Below, one piece after another: positions 8,246 through 17,784 of a DNA stretch of 64,000 bases. Origin of the DNA: Pseudomonas sp. GD04091 (lineage in GTDB: Bacteria > Pseudomonadota > Gammaproteobacteria > Pseudomonadales > Pseudomonadaceae); NCBI RefSeq assembly GCF_029836165.1, contig NZ_JAOEBG010000007.1:62001-126000 (forward strand), written 5' to 3'. The notes under the pieces were generated by a model. The model saw nothing but the letters and a program-made list of their open reading frames with translations. It was not told the DNA's origin and did no database searches. The first letter of the stretch is position 1. The number at the start of each line of letters is the position of its first letter. A program made the position numbers and the translations under genes.

Positions 8246-8674
8246 ATGACCAAGCAGAAAATCAATGGCATCAGCGGCGAAGAACTGGTCGAGCTGACCA
8301 AGGCCGCGCTGGAAGACGTCAAGGCCCAGGACATCCAGGTCATCGACGTGCGCGACAAGCACAGCCTGACCGACTACATGATCATCGCCACCGGTACCTC
8401 CAACCGCCAGATCAACGCGATGCTGGAAAAGGTCCGTGAAGCGGTCAAGGCCAAGGGCGCTCAGCCCCTGGGCGAAGAAGGCAAGGGCGACAGCGACTGG
8501 GTGTTGCTCGACCTGAACGACGTCATCGTGCACATGATGACCGCCGCCGCCCGTCAGTTCTACGACCTGGAGCGCCTGTGGCTGGGTGCCGAGCAGAGCC
8601 GTGCCGCCGATGGCAAGCACCACAGCCCGGAAAACACCCACGACTACTCCGACAAGCTCAAGGATCGGGAATAA
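8246..8674 (+). CDS. rsfS: Ribosomal silencing factor RsfS
   Basis: A 142-residue protein of the RsfS/YbeB/Iojap family, which binds ribosomal protein uL14 on the 50S subunit and blocks subunit joining in stationary phase or starvation. Family stretches are visible: DIQVIDVRDKHSLTDYMIIA, GTSNRQINAM and GDSDWVLLDLNDVIVHMM. The ATG at 8246 (MTKQKINGISGEE) is preferred over an upstream start that would overlap the nadD end. The C-terminus carries a charged tail, KHHSPENTHDYSDKLKDRE, beyond the core domain. It lies between nadD and rlmH, as in most gammaproteobacteria. Confidence 0.94.
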   Translation: MTKQKINGISGEELVELTKAALEDVKAQDIQVIDVRDKHSLTDYMIIATGTSNRQINAMLEKVREAVKAKGAQPLGEEGKGDSDWVLLDLNDVIVHMMTAAARQFYDLERLWLGAEQSRAADGKHHSPENTHDYSDKLKDRE

Positions 8675-8683
8675 GGAAGCGTC

Positions 8684-9151
8684 GTGCGTCTGCGTCTGAT
8701 CGCGGTCGGCTCGCGCATGCCGAAATGGGTCGAGGAAGGCTGGCATGAATATGCCAAGCGCCTGCCCTCGGAGCTGGCGCTGGAGCTGGTGGAAATCCCG
8801 CTGAACACCCGCGGCAAGAATGCCGACGTCGCCCGCCTGATCCGTCAGGAGGGCGAGGCGATGCTGAGCAAGGTACAGCCGGGGGAACGCATCGTCACGC
8901 TGGAGGTCCATGGCAAGCCCTGGAGTACCGAGCAACTGGCGGGCGAACTGGACCGTTGGCGCCTGGATGCGCGCACGGTCAACCTGATGGTGGGCGGCCC
9001 GGAAGGGCTGGCGCCGGAAGTCTGCGCGCGCAGCGAGCAGCGCTGGTCGCTGTCGCCGCTGACGTTGCCGCACCCGTTGGTAAGGATACTCATCGGCGAG
9101 CAGATCTACCGCGCCTGGACCGTGTTGTCCGGGCATCCCTACCACAAATGA
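8684..9151 (+). CDS. rlmH: 23S rRNA pseudouridine(1915)-N3-methyltransferase
   Basis: A 155-residue SPOUT-family methyltransferase that methylates pseudouridine 1915 in helix 69 of 23S rRNA on assembled 70S ribosomes. The trefoil-knot SAM-binding region is represented by [13 protein letters not shown] and the C-terminal [20 protein letters not shown], both typical. Translation starts at a GTG (8684) with AAGGAAG five bases upstream; the first residues, [19 protein letters not shown], match the family N-terminus. The gene sits 9 bp after rsfS and 17 bp before mrdA. Confidence 0.95.
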   Translation: MRLRLIAVGSRMPKWVEEGWHEYAKRLPSELALELVEIPLNTRGKNADVARLIRQEGEAMLSKVQPGERIVTLEVHGKPWSTEQLAGELDRWRLDARTVNLMVGGPEGLAPEVCARSEQRWSLSPLTLPHPLVRILIGEQIYRAWTVLSGHPYHK

Positions 9152-9168
9152 ACCTGTAAGCCTGTCCG

Positions 9169-11067
9169 ATGCCGCAGCAGATCCGCCTCAAGGACCACGA
9201 GAAAGACGCCCGCCTGGTGCGCAACCGCGTCGTCGTGGGCGCCGTGGCGGTGGTGGTGCTCGTCTGTGTGCTGATCGCCCGGCTGTACTACCTGCAGGTC
9301 ATCCAGTACGACTACCACTCGACGCTGTCGGAGAACAACCGGGTGCATGTGCAGCCGATCCCGCCGACCCGCGGGCTGATCTTCGATCGCAATGGCGTGG
9401 TGGTGGCCGACAACCGCCCCAGCTTCAGCCTGGTGATGACCCGCGAGCGTGCCGGAAACGCCGGCAAGTGGCAGGAAGTGCTGGATGTGATCGTCGAGGT
9501 GCTCGAGCTCACCCCCGATGACCGCGCCCTGTTCGAGAAGCGCATGAAGCAGGGGCGCCGGCCGTTCGAGCCGGTACCGATCCTGTTCGAACTCAACGAA
9601 GAGCAGATCGCCCGCATCGCGGTCAACCAGTTCCGCCTGCCCGGCGTGGAGGTGGCTGCCCAGCTGGTTCGTCATTACCCTCAGGGCGCGCACTTCGCCC
9701 ATTCGGTGGGGTACGTCGGGCGCATCAACGAGAAAGAGCTCAAGACCCTGGACCCGGTGAACTACAGCGGCACCCACCACATCGGCAAGACCGGCATCGA
9801 GCGCTTCTACGAAGACGAGCTGCATGGCCAGGTGGGTTACGAGGAAGTCGAGACCAACGCCCGTGGTCGGGTGCTGCGGGTGCTCAAGCGCACCGATCCG
9901 AAGCCGGGCAAGGACATCGTGCTGAGCCTCGACATCAAGCTGCAGGAAGCCGCCGAACAGGCGCTGGGCGGGCGCCGAGGCGCCATCGTCGCCCTCGACC
10001 CGCGTACCGGCGAAGTGCTGGCGATGGTCAGTCAGCCGAGTTTCGATCCCAACCTGTTCGTCACCGGCATCGGTTTCAAGGCCTATGCCGAGCTGCGCGA
10101 CTCGATCGACCGGCCACTGTTCAACCGCGTGCTGCGCGGCCTGTATCCGCCGGGCTCGACCATCAAGCCCGCCGTGGCCATCGCCGGTCTCGACAGTGGC
10201 GTGGTCACCGCGTCCAGCCGGGTGTTCGACCCGGGCTACTACCAACTGCCCAACTACGATCACAAGTACCGCAACTGGAACCGCACCGGCGATGGCTGGG
10301 TGGACCTGGATGTGGCGATCATGCGCTCGAACGACACGTACTTCTACGATCTCGCGCACAAGATGGGTATCGATCGCCTCTCCACCTACATGAACAAGTT
10401 CGGCATCGGCCAGAAGGTCTCGCTGGACATGTTCGAAGAGTCGCCGGGCCTGATGCCGTCCCGTGAATGGAAGCGCGCCACGCGCCGCCAGGCCTGGTTC
10501 CCCGGCGAGACCCTGATCCTTGGCATCGGCCAGGGCTACATGCAGACCACGCCGCTGCAACTGGCCCAGGCCACGGCGCTGATCGCCAACAAGGGGGTGT
10601 GGAACCGCCCGCACCTGGCCAAGACCATCGAAGGGCAGCCACCGGTGGACGAGAACCCGATGGAGAACATCGTCCTGCGGGACAAGTCCGACTGGGCCAG
10701 GGTCACCCATGGCATGGAGCAGGTGATGCACGGCGCCCGAGGTACCGCGCGCAAGGCTGCCATCGGTGCGCAGTACCGCATCGCCGGCAAGAGCGGCACG
10801 GCCCAGGTCGTGGCGATCAAGCAGGGCGAGAAGTACGACCGCAACAAACTGCAGGAACGCCACCGCGACCATGCTCTGTTCGTCGCCTTCGCCCCCGCCG
10901 AGGCCCCGAAGATCGTGGTGTCGGTGATGGTCGAGAACGGCGAGTCCGGCTCCGGCGTCGCCGCCCCCGTGGTGCGCCAGGTCATGGATGCCTGGCTGCT
11001 CGACGAGAATGGCCGGCTCAAGCCTGAGTTCGCCCCCGCCACAGTCGCCCAGGAATCGGCCCCGTGA
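9169..11067 (+). CDS. mrdA: Penicillin-binding protein 2, elongasome transpeptidase
   Basis: This 632-residue class B PBP cross-links peptidoglycan during cell elongation. It has a short cytoplasmic N-terminus, one membrane anchor (about residues 22-45), a dimerisation/pedestal region beginning IPPTRGLIFDRNG, and a C-terminal transpeptidase. The catalytic motifs are PPGSTIKP (Ser330, Lys333), the SxN motif in MRSNDTYF and KSGTAQV (Lys541). It works with the SEDS glycosyltransferase RodA, whose GTG start overlaps this stop codon by four bases. In Pseudomonas the gene is also called pbpA. It is the target of mecillinam-type beta-lactams. Confidence 0.96.
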   Translation: MPQQIRLKDHEKDARLVRNRVVVGAVAVVVLVCVLIARLYYLQVIQYDYHSTLSENNRVHVQPIPPTRGLIFDRNGVVVADNRPSFSLVMTRERAGNAGKWQEVLDVIVEVLELTPDDRALFEKRMKQGRRPFEPVPILFELNEEQIARIAVNQFRLPGVEVAAQLVRHYPQGAHFAHSVGYVGRINEKELKTLDPVNYSGTHHIGKTGIERFYEDELHGQVGYEEVETNARGRVLRVLKRTDPKPGKDIVLSLDIKLQEAAEQALGGRRGAIVALDPRTGEVLAMVSQPSFDPNLFVTGIGFKAYAELRDSIDRPLFNRVLRGLYPPGSTIKPAVAIAGLDSGVVTASSRVFDPGYYQLPNYDHKYRNWNRTGDGWVDLDVAIMRSNDTYFYDLAHKMGIDRLSTYMNKFGIGQKVSLDMFEESPGLMPSREWKRATRRQAWFPGETLILGIGQGYMQTTPLQLAQATALIANKGVWNRPHLAKTIEGQPPVDENPMENIVLRDKSDWARVTHGMEQVMHGARGTARKAAIGAQYRIAGKSGTAQVVAIKQGEKYDRNKLQERHRDHALFVAFAPAEAPKIVVSVMVENGESGSGVAAPVVRQVMDAWLLDENGRLKPEFAPATVAQESAP

Positions 11068-12209
11068 AGAACAACTTCGACCGCATGCTCTCCAGCGAGG
11101 ACGTGATGCGCAGGCGCGCCAGCTTCCTGCAGCGCATCCACATCGATGGCCCCTTGCTGATCATCCTGCTGACGCTGGCCGCCGGCAGCCTGTTCGTGCT
11201 CTATTCGGCCAGCGGCAAGAACTGGGACCTGCTGATGAAGCAGGCCACCTCGTTCGGCATCGGCCTGACCTCGATGTTCATCATCGCCCAGCTCGAACCG
11301 CGCTTCATGGCGCGCTGGGTGCCGCTGGCCTACCTGGCCGGGGTATTCCTGCTGATCGTGGTGGACGTGATGGGCCACAACGCGATGGGCGCCACGCGCT
11401 GGATCAACATCCCCGGGGTGATCCGCTTCCAGCCCTCGGAGTTCATGAAGATCATCATGCCGGCGACCATCGCCTGGTACCTGTCCAAGCGCACCTTGCC
11501 ACCGCACCTCAAGCACGTGGCGATCAGCCTGATCCTGATCGGCGTGCCGTTCATCCTCATCGTCCGCCAGCCGGACCTCGGCACCGCGCTGCTGATCCTG
11601 GCCTCGGGCGCTTTCGTGCTGTTCATGGGCGGGTTGCGCTGGCGCTGGATCATCAGCGTGATCACCGCGGCGGTACCGGTGGCGGTGGCGATGTGGTTCT
11701 TCGTCATGCACGACTACCAGAAGCAGCGGGTACTGACCTTCCTCGACCCGGAAAGCGACCCGCTGGGCACCGGCTGGAACATCATCCAGTCCAAGGCGGC
11801 GATCGGTTCGGGCGGCGTGTTCGGCAAGGGTTGGCTGCTGGGTACCCAGTCGCACCTGGACTTCCTGCCGGAAAGTCACACCGACTTCATCATCGCCGTG
11901 CTCGGCGAAGAGTTCGGCCTGGTCGGCATCTGCCTGCTGCTGCTGATCTACATCCTGCTGATCGGCCGCGGGCTGATGATCACCGCCCAGGCCCAGACGC
12001 TGTTCGGCAAGCTGCTCGCGGGCAGCCTGACCATGACCTTCTTTGTTTATGTGTTCGTCAATATCGGTATGGTCAGCGGCCTTCTGCCCGTGGTGGGCGT
12101 GCCGCTGCCCTTCATCAGCTATGGCGGAACTTCGTTGGTGACGCTGCTGTCAGCGTTTGGCGTTCTGATGTCGATCCACACGCACCGCAAGTGGATCGCG
12201 CAGGTTTGA
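11064..12209 (+). CDS. rodA: Rod-shape-determining SEDS glycosyltransferase RodA
   Basis: A 381-residue SEDS-family inner-membrane protein with about ten predicted transmembrane helices that polymerises lipid II glycan strands in the elongasome. Family landmarks include RWINIPGVIRFQPSEFMKI, IVRQPDLGTALLI, GWNIIQSKAAIGSGG and the C-terminal PLPFISYGGTSLV. Translation starts at GTG 11064, overlapping the mrdA stop codon, which implies coupled synthesis of the two partners. The next gene, mltB, follows after 17 bp, giving a cell-wall operon of mrdA, rodA, mltB, rlpA. Confidence 0.96.
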   Translation: MKNNFDRMLSSEDVMRRRASFLQRIHIDGPLLIILLTLAAGSLFVLYSASGKNWDLLMKQATSFGIGLTSMFIIAQLEPRFMARWVPLAYLAGVFLLIVVDVMGHNAMGATRWINIPGVIRFQPSEFMKIIMPATIAWYLSKRTLPPHLKHVAISLILIGVPFILIVRQPDLGTALLILASGAFVLFMGGLRWRWIISVITAAVPVAVAMWFFVMHDYQKQRVLTFLDPESDPLGTGWNIIQSKAAIGSGGVFGKGWLLGTQSHLDFLPESHTDFIIAVLGEEFGLVGICLLLLIYILLIGRGLMITAQAQTLFGKLLAGSLTMTFFVYVFVNIGMVSGLLPVVGVPLPFISYGGTSLVTLLSAFGVLMSIHTHRKWIAQV

Positions 12210-12226
12210 AAAAGGTGAAGAATTTC

Positions 12227-13237
12227 ATGCAAGCAGTGCGTGGCTGGGTTTCCCGTCTGGCGCCGTGGATCGGCGCGTTGGGTTTGCTCGGCGCAGTCCA
12301 GCAGGTCAATGCCGGCGATTACGATGGCTCACCGCAAGTGGCCGAATTCGTCGGCGAGATGACCCGTGACTACGGCTTTGCCGGCGAGCAGCTGATGGGG
12401 GTGTTCCGCGAGGTGCAGCGCAAGCAGGCGATCCTCGACGCAATCTCGCGGCCGGCCGAACGGGTCAAGCCGTGGAAGGAATACCGCCCGATGTTTCTCA
12501 CCGACGCGCGGATCGCCCGCGGTGTGGACTTCTGGCGCCAGCACGAGGCCGTGCTGGCCCGCGCCGAGCAGGAATATGGCGTGCCGGCACAGGTAATCGT
12601 GTCGATTATCGGCGTGGAGACCTTCTTTGGCCGTAATACCGGCAATTACCGGGTCATCGACGCGCTGTCCACGCTCGGTTTCGACTACCCGCCGCGCGCC
12701 GAATTCTTCCGCAAGGAACTGCGCGAGTTCCTCCTGCTGGCCCGCGAAGAGCAACTCGACCCGTTGACGCTCAAGGGCTCCTATGCCGGGGCCATGGGCC
12801 TGCCGCAGTTCATGCCGAGCAGCTTCCGCGCCTATGCCGTGGACTTCGACGGCGATGGCCACATCAATATCTGGAACAACCCGGACGATGCCATCGGTAG
12901 CGTCGCCAGCTACTTCAAGCGCCACGGCTGGGTCGCCGGTGAGGCGGTGGTCAGCCGCGCGAGCGCGCGTGGCGAGCGTGTCGACGAAGGCCTGACCAGC
13001 GGTATCGAGCCAGTGAAGACGGTCGCGCAGTTGCGGGCGCTGGGCTGGTCGAGTCATGATGCGCTGCGCGATGATCTGCCGGTCACCGCCTTCCGCCTGG
13101 AGGGCGAAAACGGCCCTGAGTACTGGATGGGCCTGAAGAATTTCTACGCGATCACTCGCTACAACCGCAGCGTGATGTATGCCATGGCGGTGCATCAGCT
13201 TTCGGAACAGCTGGTTCTGGCACGGGGCGTCAAGTAA
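12227..13237 (+). CDS. mltB: Membrane-bound lytic murein transglycosylase B
   Basis: A 336-residue lytic transglycosylase that cleaves the MurNAc-GlcNAc bond with formation of 1,6-anhydroMurNAc. The catalytic Glu131 lies in SIIGVETFFGRNTGNY, and the family block GSYAGAMGLPQFMPSSF and VDFDGDGHINIW follows. The N-terminus is a signal-like hydrophobic stretch ending near QQVNAGDYDG with no clear lipobox, so the protein may be soluble in the periplasm, like P. aeruginosa SltB1 at the same locus. The start could be ATG 12227 or GTG 12215. rlpA begins right after the stop codon. Confidence 0.93.
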   Translation: MQAVRGWVSRLAPWIGALGLLGAVQQVNAGDYDGSPQVAEFVGEMTRDYGFAGEQLMGVFREVQRKQAILDAISRPAERVKPWKEYRPMFLTDARIARGVDFWRQHEAVLARAEQEYGVPAQVIVSIIGVETFFGRNTGNYRVIDALSTLGFDYPPRAEFFRKELREFLLLAREEQLDPLTLKGSYAGAMGLPQFMPSSFRAYAVDFDGDGHINIWNNPDDAIGSVASYFKRHGWVAGEAVVSRASARGERVDEGLTSGIEPVKTVAQLRALGWSSHDALRDDLPVTAFRLEGENGPEYWMGLKNFYAITRYNRSVMYAMAVHQLSEQLVLARGVK

Positions 13238-14236
13238 ATGCGCGAACTCTTCACCCTCAACACCGCAAAACTGCTGACCTGCGTCGCCGTGGGCCTGGTC
13301 CTGGCCAGTTGCTCCTCGAGCCGGCCTTCCAGCCCGCAGACTGGCAACACCGTGCGCTCGCAGCCGGGCCTGGACATCAACCGGGCCCACAAGGACGGCG
13401 CGCCGTGGTGGGACGTGGACGTCAACAAGATCCCCGACGCCACCCCGACTGTGCACACCGGCAACTACAAGGCCAACCCGTATACCGTGCTGGGCAAGAC
13501 CTACTACCCGATGCAGGACTCGCGCAACTACCGCGCCGAGGGCACCGCGTCGTGGTACGGCACCAAGTTCCATGGGCAGAACACCGCCAATGGCGAGCTC
13601 TACGACCTCTACGGCATGAGCGCGGCGCACAAGACCTTGCCGCTGCCAGCCTACGTGCGGGTGACCAACCTGGCCAACGGCCGCAGCGTGATCCTGCGGG
13701 TCAACGACCGTGGCCCGTTCTACTCCGACCGCATCATCGACCTGTCCTACGCCGCGGCGAAGAAGCTCGGCTATGCCGAGTCCGGCACCGCGCACGTGCG
13801 CGTCGAAGGTATCGACCCGCAGCAATGGTGGGCGCAGCGCGGCCAACAGCCGCCGATGATGCTCAAGGAGCCGCAGGTGGCCCAGGCCCAGCCGATTGCC
13901 GCCAGCACCGGCCGGGTCGAGCAGTGGACGCCGCCACCGCAGCAGCACGCGGCGCCGGTGGTGCCGGTGCAGGTGGGCGGCAACAACGTGCCGAACGCCA
14001 GCGGCGGCAGCTTCCTGCAGGTGGGTGCGTTCGCCAATCCGGATGCGGCCGAACTGCTGCGTTCGAAACTGAGCACCATGGTCAGCGCGCCGGTGTTCAT
14101 CAGCTCCGTCGTGCGTAACCAGCAGACCCTGCACCGGGTGCGCCTGGGGCCGATCAACAGCCAGGGCGAGATCCAGCAGGCCCAGGACAGCATTCGCCTG
14201 GCGAACCTGGGGCAGGCCAAGGTCGTGACCGACTGA
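13238..14236 (+). CDS. rlpA: Septal-ring lytic transglycosylase RlpA (DPBB-SPOR lipoprotein)
   Basis: A 332-residue outer-membrane lipoprotein with lipobox LVLASC near residue 27. A double-psi beta-barrel domain follows (about residues 100-200: EGTASWYGTKFHGQNTANGE, then VNDRGPFYSDRIIDLSYAAA with the catalytic Asp). A Gln/Pro-rich linker leads to a C-terminal SPOR domain (FLQVGAFANPDAAELLRSKL) that binds denuded glycan at the division septum. In P. aeruginosa RlpA cleaves peptidoglycan lacking stem peptides. The start is immediately after the mltB stop. Paired REP hairpins after the stop probably close the operon. Confidence 0.95.
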   Translation: MRELFTLNTAKLLTCVAVGLVLASCSSSRPSSPQTGNTVRSQPGLDINRAHKDGAPWWDVDVNKIPDATPTVHTGNYKANPYTVLGKTYYPMQDSRNYRAEGTASWYGTKFHGQNTANGELYDLYGMSAAHKTLPLPAYVRVTNLANGRSVILRVNDRGPFYSDRIIDLSYAAAKKLGYAESGTAHVRVEGIDPQQWWAQRGQQPPMMLKEPQVAQAQPIAASTGRVEQWTPPPQQHAAPVVPVQVGGNNVPNASGGSFLQVGAFANPDAAELLRSKLSTMVSAPVFISSVVRNQQTLHRVRLGPINSQGEIQQAQDSIRLANLGQAKVVTD

Positions 14237-14247
14237 CGCTTGCACCG

Positions 14248-14319
14248 GGCCATTCGCGGGTAAACCCGCCCCCCACAGGGTTTCGCTGCACCTGTGGGGG
14301 CGGCTTTACCCGCGAAGCC
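14248..14319. repeat. Paired inverted REP elements
   Basis: Two facing REP units, GGCCATTCGCGGGTAAACCC and GGGGCGGCTTTACCCGCGAA, joined through CACAGG / CCTGTG, directly after rlpA. The arms can fold into one long hairpin. The remaining sequence to dacA (14320-14509) holds the presumed dacA promoter. Confidence 0.85.
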
Positions 14320-14368
14320 GAGCATACCGACCTGTCGGTTTGTTCATGAATTGCCGGGCTTGGCCATG

Positions 14369-14374
14369 TACAAT
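14369..14374 (+). promoter_or_regulatory. Candidate -10 element for dacA
   Basis: TACAAT preceded by CATG, about 135 bp before the dacA start, with no convincing -35. A second candidate, TAGACT, lies near 14438. Either would give dacA its own promoter after the REP pair. Confidence 0.3.
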
Positions 14375-14509
14375 GCCCGTTTTTGCCCGCAGCGGCATTA
14401 CGCCGCAGGTCGCGGGCCAGGCCACGGGCCATAGAACTAGACTGACGGGGCGCTGGGCAAACGAACTTGCCCACGGAACATCAGACCATTAGCGATTTAC
14501 GAGAGACGG

Positions 14510-15670
14510 ATGAATATCACCAACCTTGCCAAACGACTTTGCCTGCCCGTTCTGCTGATGCTCACGCCCGCTGCCTTCGCGGCGGAGCAGATGACGCCGG
14601 CACCACCACAACTGGCCGCCAAGTCCTACGTACTCATGGACGCGTCCAGCGGCAACGTGCTGGTCGAGAACAACGGTGACGAGCGCCTGCCGCCGGCCAG
14701 CCTGACCAAGCTGATGACCGCCTACATCGCCACCCTGGACATCCGCCGTGGCCAGATTGGCGAGAACGACCCGGTCACCGTCAGCGAGAACGCCTGGCGC
14801 ACCGGTGGTTCGCGCATGTTCATCAAGGTCGGCAGCCAGGTGACCGTCAGCGACCTGCTGCACGGCATCATCATCCAGTCGGGCAACGACGCCTCGGTCG
14901 CCCTGTCCGAGCACATCGCCGGCAGCGAAGACGCCTTCGCCGACATGATGAACAAGACGGCCACCGACCTGGGCATGTCCAACAGCCACTTCATGAACCC
15001 GACCGGCCTGCCGAACCCGGAGCACTACTCCTCGGCCCACGACATGGCCATCCTGGCGCGCGCGATCATCAACGAAGATCCGGCGCACTACGCCATCTAT
15101 TCGCAGAAAGAGTTCTTCTGGAACAACATCAAGCAGCCCAACCGCAACCTGCTGCTGTGGCGTGACAAGACCGTCGACGGCCTGAAGACCGGCCACACCG
15201 ACGAAGCCGGCTACTGCATGGTCGCCTCGGCCGTGCGTGACGGCCAGCGCCTGATCGCCGTGGTGTTCGGCACCAACAGCGAGCAGTCCCGCGCCGCCGA
15301 GACCCAGAAGCTGCTGACCTACGGTTTCCGCTTCTTCGAAACCCAGACCTTCTACCAGAAAGGTACCGAGCTGACCCAGGCCCAGGTATGGAAAGGCGCG
15401 ACCAACCAGGTGAAAGCCGGCCTGGCCAACGACCTGACCATGACCATGCCTAAAGGCCAATTGAAGCGCCTCCAGGCTTCGATGACCATGAACCCGCAAC
15501 TGACCGCTCCGATCGCCAAAGGTGACGTGATCGGCAAAGTGGAAGTCAAACTGGACGAGAAAGTGGTTCACAGCGCCGACCTCATCGCCCTCGATGGCGT
15601 GGAGGAAGCTGGTTTCTTCGGCCGTATGTGGGATAGCATCCGCCTGTTCTTCTACGGTTTGTTCAACTGA
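14510..15670 (+). CDS. dacA: D-alanyl-D-alanine carboxypeptidase (PBP5 type)
   Basis: A 386-residue penicillin-binding protein that trims the terminal D-Ala from pentapeptide stems. It has a Sec signal peptide ending near PAAFAAEQM, the catalytic SxxK in PPASLTKLMTAY (Ser64, Lys67), SGN in IIQSGNDAS and KTG in GLKTGHTDEAG. A C-terminal beta-rich PBP5 domain follows, and the protein ends in an amphipathic anchor (FFGRMWDSIRLFFYGLFN) that attaches it to the outer face of the inner membrane. In P. aeruginosa the same locus is named dacC. Confidence 0.95.
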   Translation: MNITNLAKRLCLPVLLMLTPAAFAAEQMTPAPPQLAAKSYVLMDASSGNVLVENNGDERLPPASLTKLMTAYIATLDIRRGQIGENDPVTVSENAWRTGGSRMFIKVGSQVTVSDLLHGIIIQSGNDASVALSEHIAGSEDAFADMMNKTATDLGMSNSHFMNPTGLPNPEHYSSAHDMAILARAIINEDPAHYAIYSQKEFFWNNIKQPNRNLLLWRDKTVDGLKTGHTDEAGYCMVASAVRDGQRLIAVVFGTNSEQSRAAETQKLLTYGFRFFETQTFYQKGTELTQAQVWKGATNQVKAGLANDLTMTMPKGQLKRLQASMTMNPQLTAPIAKGDVIGKVEVKLDEKVVHSADLIALDGVEEAGFFGRMWDSIRLFFYGLFN

Positions 15671-15683
15671 TACGTGACCTGCA

Positions 15684-15708
15684 CGCCCCCGTGAACCAGG
15701 CGGGGGCG
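15684..15708. other. GC-rich hairpin between dacA and ybeD
   Basis: 8-bp stem CGCCCCCG / CGGGGGCG with a 9-nt loop and no T-tract. It could act as an attenuator or as a barrier to 3' decay of the dacA mRNA. Confidence 0.45.
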
Positions 15709-15743
15709 ATGTTGCTGCCACGGCTTACGAGGCCGTTTCCGCC

Positions 15744-16019
15744 ATGAGCGAAGAAGACGTCAAGTCGCACAAGATCGAGTTCCCCTGCGCCGATTACCCG
15801 ATCAAGGTGATCGGCGATACCGTGGTCGGTTTCAAGGACACGGTGATCGAGATCCTCAGCAAGCACGCCAAGGTCGACCTGTCGACGCTGGCCGAGCGCC
15901 AGAGCAAGGAAGGCAAGTACACCACGGTGCAACTGCATATCGTTGCCGAGAGCGAGAACCAGCTGCACGACATCAACAGCGCCCTGCGTGCCACCGGCAT
16001 CGTGAAAATGGTGCTGTGA
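15744..16019 (+). CDS. ybeD: DUF493/YbeD family protein
   Basis: A 91-residue protein of the YbeD (DUF493) family, a small ferredoxin-like fold resembling amino-acid-binding regulatory domains. Typical sequence is [20 protein letters not shown] and [19 protein letters not shown]. No enzymatic function is established. It lies between dacA and lipB in most gammaproteobacteria, and a role tied to lipoylation has been suspected from this conserved position. Its stop overlaps the lipB start (TGATG), so lipB translation is probably coupled to it. Confidence 0.92.
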   Translation: MSEEDVKSHKIEFPCADYPIKVIGDTVVGFKDTVIEILSKHAKVDLSTLAERQSKEGKYTTVQLHIVAESENQLHDINSALRATGIVKMVL

Positions 16020-16666
16020 TGCCCGCTTGTCTCGGCTTTCGCGATCTTGGCCTGCAGCCCTATGAACCGGTGCTGGAGGCCATGCGTCGCTTTACCGAGC
16101 AACGCGGTGCGGACAGCCTGGACGAAGTCTGGCTGGTCGAGCATCCGCCGGTATTCACCCAGGGCCAGGCCGGCAAGGCCGAGCACCTGCTGATCCCGGG
16201 AGAGATCCCGGTGGTGCAGACCGACCGTGGCGGCCAGGTCACCTACCACGGCCCCGGCCAGTTGGTGGCCTACCTGCTGCTGGATGTGCGCCGCCTGAGC
16301 ATCGGTGTGCGCGAACTGGTCAGCCGTATCGAGCGCACGCTCATCGACCTGCTCGCCAGCTACGGCGTGCAGGCCAACGCCAAGCCCGACGCGCCGGGCG
16401 TCTACGTCGACGGCGCGAAGATCGCATCCCTTGGCCTTCGAATCCGCAATGGTCGTTCTTTTCACGGCCTTGCTCTGAACGTGGACATGGACCTTGCGCC
16501 ATTCCGCCGAATCAACCCCTGTGGGTATGCGGGGCTGGCCATGACCCAGCTGCGCGACCTGGCAGGCCCGATCGAACTCGACGAGGTCAGGACAAGGCTG
16601 CGCGGACAGCTGGTCAGGCACCTCGACTATGCTGAGCAGACGACCCTGACGGGCGGAATCGACTGA
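16019..16666 (+). CDS. lipB: Octanoyl-[acyl-carrier-protein]:protein N-octanoyltransferase
   Basis: A 215-residue transferase that moves octanoate from ACP to the lipoyl domains of 2-oxoacid dehydrogenases and GcvH, giving LipA its substrate. The active-site Lys134 ([10 protein letters not shown]) and Cys168 (INPCGY) are present, as is the [16 protein letters not shown] substrate-binding segment. I use the ATG at 16019 overlapping the ybeD stop; a GTG at 16016 adds one residue. lipA starts 2 bp after its stop, so the two lipoate enzymes are made together. Confidence 0.95.
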   Translation: MPACLGFRDLGLQPYEPVLEAMRRFTEQRGADSLDEVWLVEHPPVFTQGQAGKAEHLLIPGEIPVVQTDRGGQVTYHGPGQLVAYLLLDVRRLSIGVRELVSRIERTLIDLLASYGVQANAKPDAPGVYVDGAKIASLGLRIRNGRSFHGLALNVDMDLAPFRRINPCGYAGLAMTQLRDLAGPIELDEVRTRLRGQLVRHLDYAEQTTLTGGID

Positions 16667-16668
16667 TT

Positions 16669-17685
16669 ATGACAACTGTGCAAGAAGCCGTGCCGAACCT
16701 GATCCCCACGCAAGACGTGACCCCGCGCCCCGCGCCGAAGAAAGTCGAAGCCGGCGTGAAGCTGCGTGGCGCCGAGAAGGTGGCGCGTATCCCGGTGAAG
16801 ATCATCCCCACCGAAGAACTGCCGAAAAAACCCGACTGGATTCGCGTGCGCATCCCGGTCTCGCCGGAAGTCGACCGTATCAAGCAGCTGCTGCGCAAGC
16901 ACAAGCTGCACAGCGTGTGCGAAGAGGCCTCCTGCCCGAACCTGGGCGAGTGCTTCTCCGGCGGTACCGCGACGTTCATGATCATGGGCGACATCTGCAC
17001 CCGTCGCTGCCCGTTCTGCGATGTCGGCCATGGCCGGCCGAAGCCGCTGGATGTCGACGAGCCGAAGAACCTGGCCATCGCTATCGCCGACCTGCGCCTG
17101 AAGTACGTGGTGATCACCTCGGTGGACCGCGACGACCTGCGTGACGGTGGTGCCCAGCACTTCGCCGACTGCATCCGCGAGATCCGAGCCCTGTCGCCGG
17201 GCGTGCAGCTGGAGACCTTGGTGCCGGACTACCGCGGCCGTATGGACGTGGCGCTGGAAATCACCGCGCAGACCCCGCCGGACGTGTTCAACCACAACCT
17301 CGAGACCGTGCCGCGCCTGTACAAGGCCGCGCGTCCGGGCTCGGACTACGACTGGTCGCTGGACCTGCTGCAGAAGTTCAAGCAGATGGTCCCGCACGTG
17401 CCGACCAAGTCCGGCCTGATGCTGGGCCTGGGCGAGACCGACGACGAGGTCATCGAGGTGATGCACCGCATGCGCGAGCACGACATCGACATGCTCACCC
17501 TCGGCCAGTACCTGCAGCCGTCGCGCAACCACCTGCCGGTACAGCGCTTCGTGCACCCGGACACCTTCGCCTGGTTCGCCGAGGAAGGTTACAAGATGGG
17601 CTTCAAGAACGTCGCCTCCGGCCCGCTGGTGCGTTCCTCGTACCACGCCGACCAGCAGGCTCACGAAGCCAAGATCAAGCTCTGA
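16669..17685 (+). CDS. lipA: Lipoyl synthase
   Basis: A 338-residue radical-SAM enzyme inserting two sulfurs into protein-bound octanoyl groups. Both iron-sulfur cluster motifs are intact: the auxiliary cluster cysteines 84, 89 and 95 ([12 protein letters not shown]) and the radical-SAM CxxxCxxC at 110, 114 and 117 (CTRRCPFC). The conserved C-terminal serine that ligates the auxiliary cluster is probably in [10 protein letters not shown]. The first 60 residues form a basic, Pro-rich extension usual in Pseudomonas. A good intrinsic terminator follows at 17705, ending the transcript. Confidence 0.96.
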   Translation: MTTVQEAVPNLIPTQDVTPRPAPKKVEAGVKLRGAEKVARIPVKIIPTEELPKKPDWIRVRIPVSPEVDRIKQLLRKHKLHSVCEEASCPNLGECFSGGTATFMIMGDICTRRCPFCDVGHGRPKPLDVDEPKNLAIAIADLRLKYVVITSVDRDDLRDGGAQHFADCIREIRALSPGVQLETLVPDYRGRMDVALEITAQTPPDVFNHNLETVPRLYKAARPGSDYDWSLDLLQKFKQMVPHVPTKSGLMLGLGETDDEVIEVMHRMREHDIDMLTLGQYLQPSRNHLPVQRFVHPDTFAWFAEEGYKMGFKNVASGPLVRSSYHADQQAHEAKIKL

Positions 17686-17704
17686 AGCGGGCTTGAGCGG
17701 GACA

Positions 17705-17743
17705 TGCCGATGCGCGCCGGAAGGCGGCATCGGCATTTTTTTT
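17705..17743 (+). terminator. Rho-independent terminator after lipA
   Basis: Stem TGCCGATGC / GCATCGGCA extended by four more pairs around a GGAA loop, with one bulged G, followed by eight consecutive T residues. It lies 20 bp after the lipA stop and is one of the two classical intrinsic terminators in the window. Confidence 0.92.
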
Positions 17744-17784
17744 GAGCTACAAGTCTCAAGCGACAAGCTGCAAGGAGTGGCGCG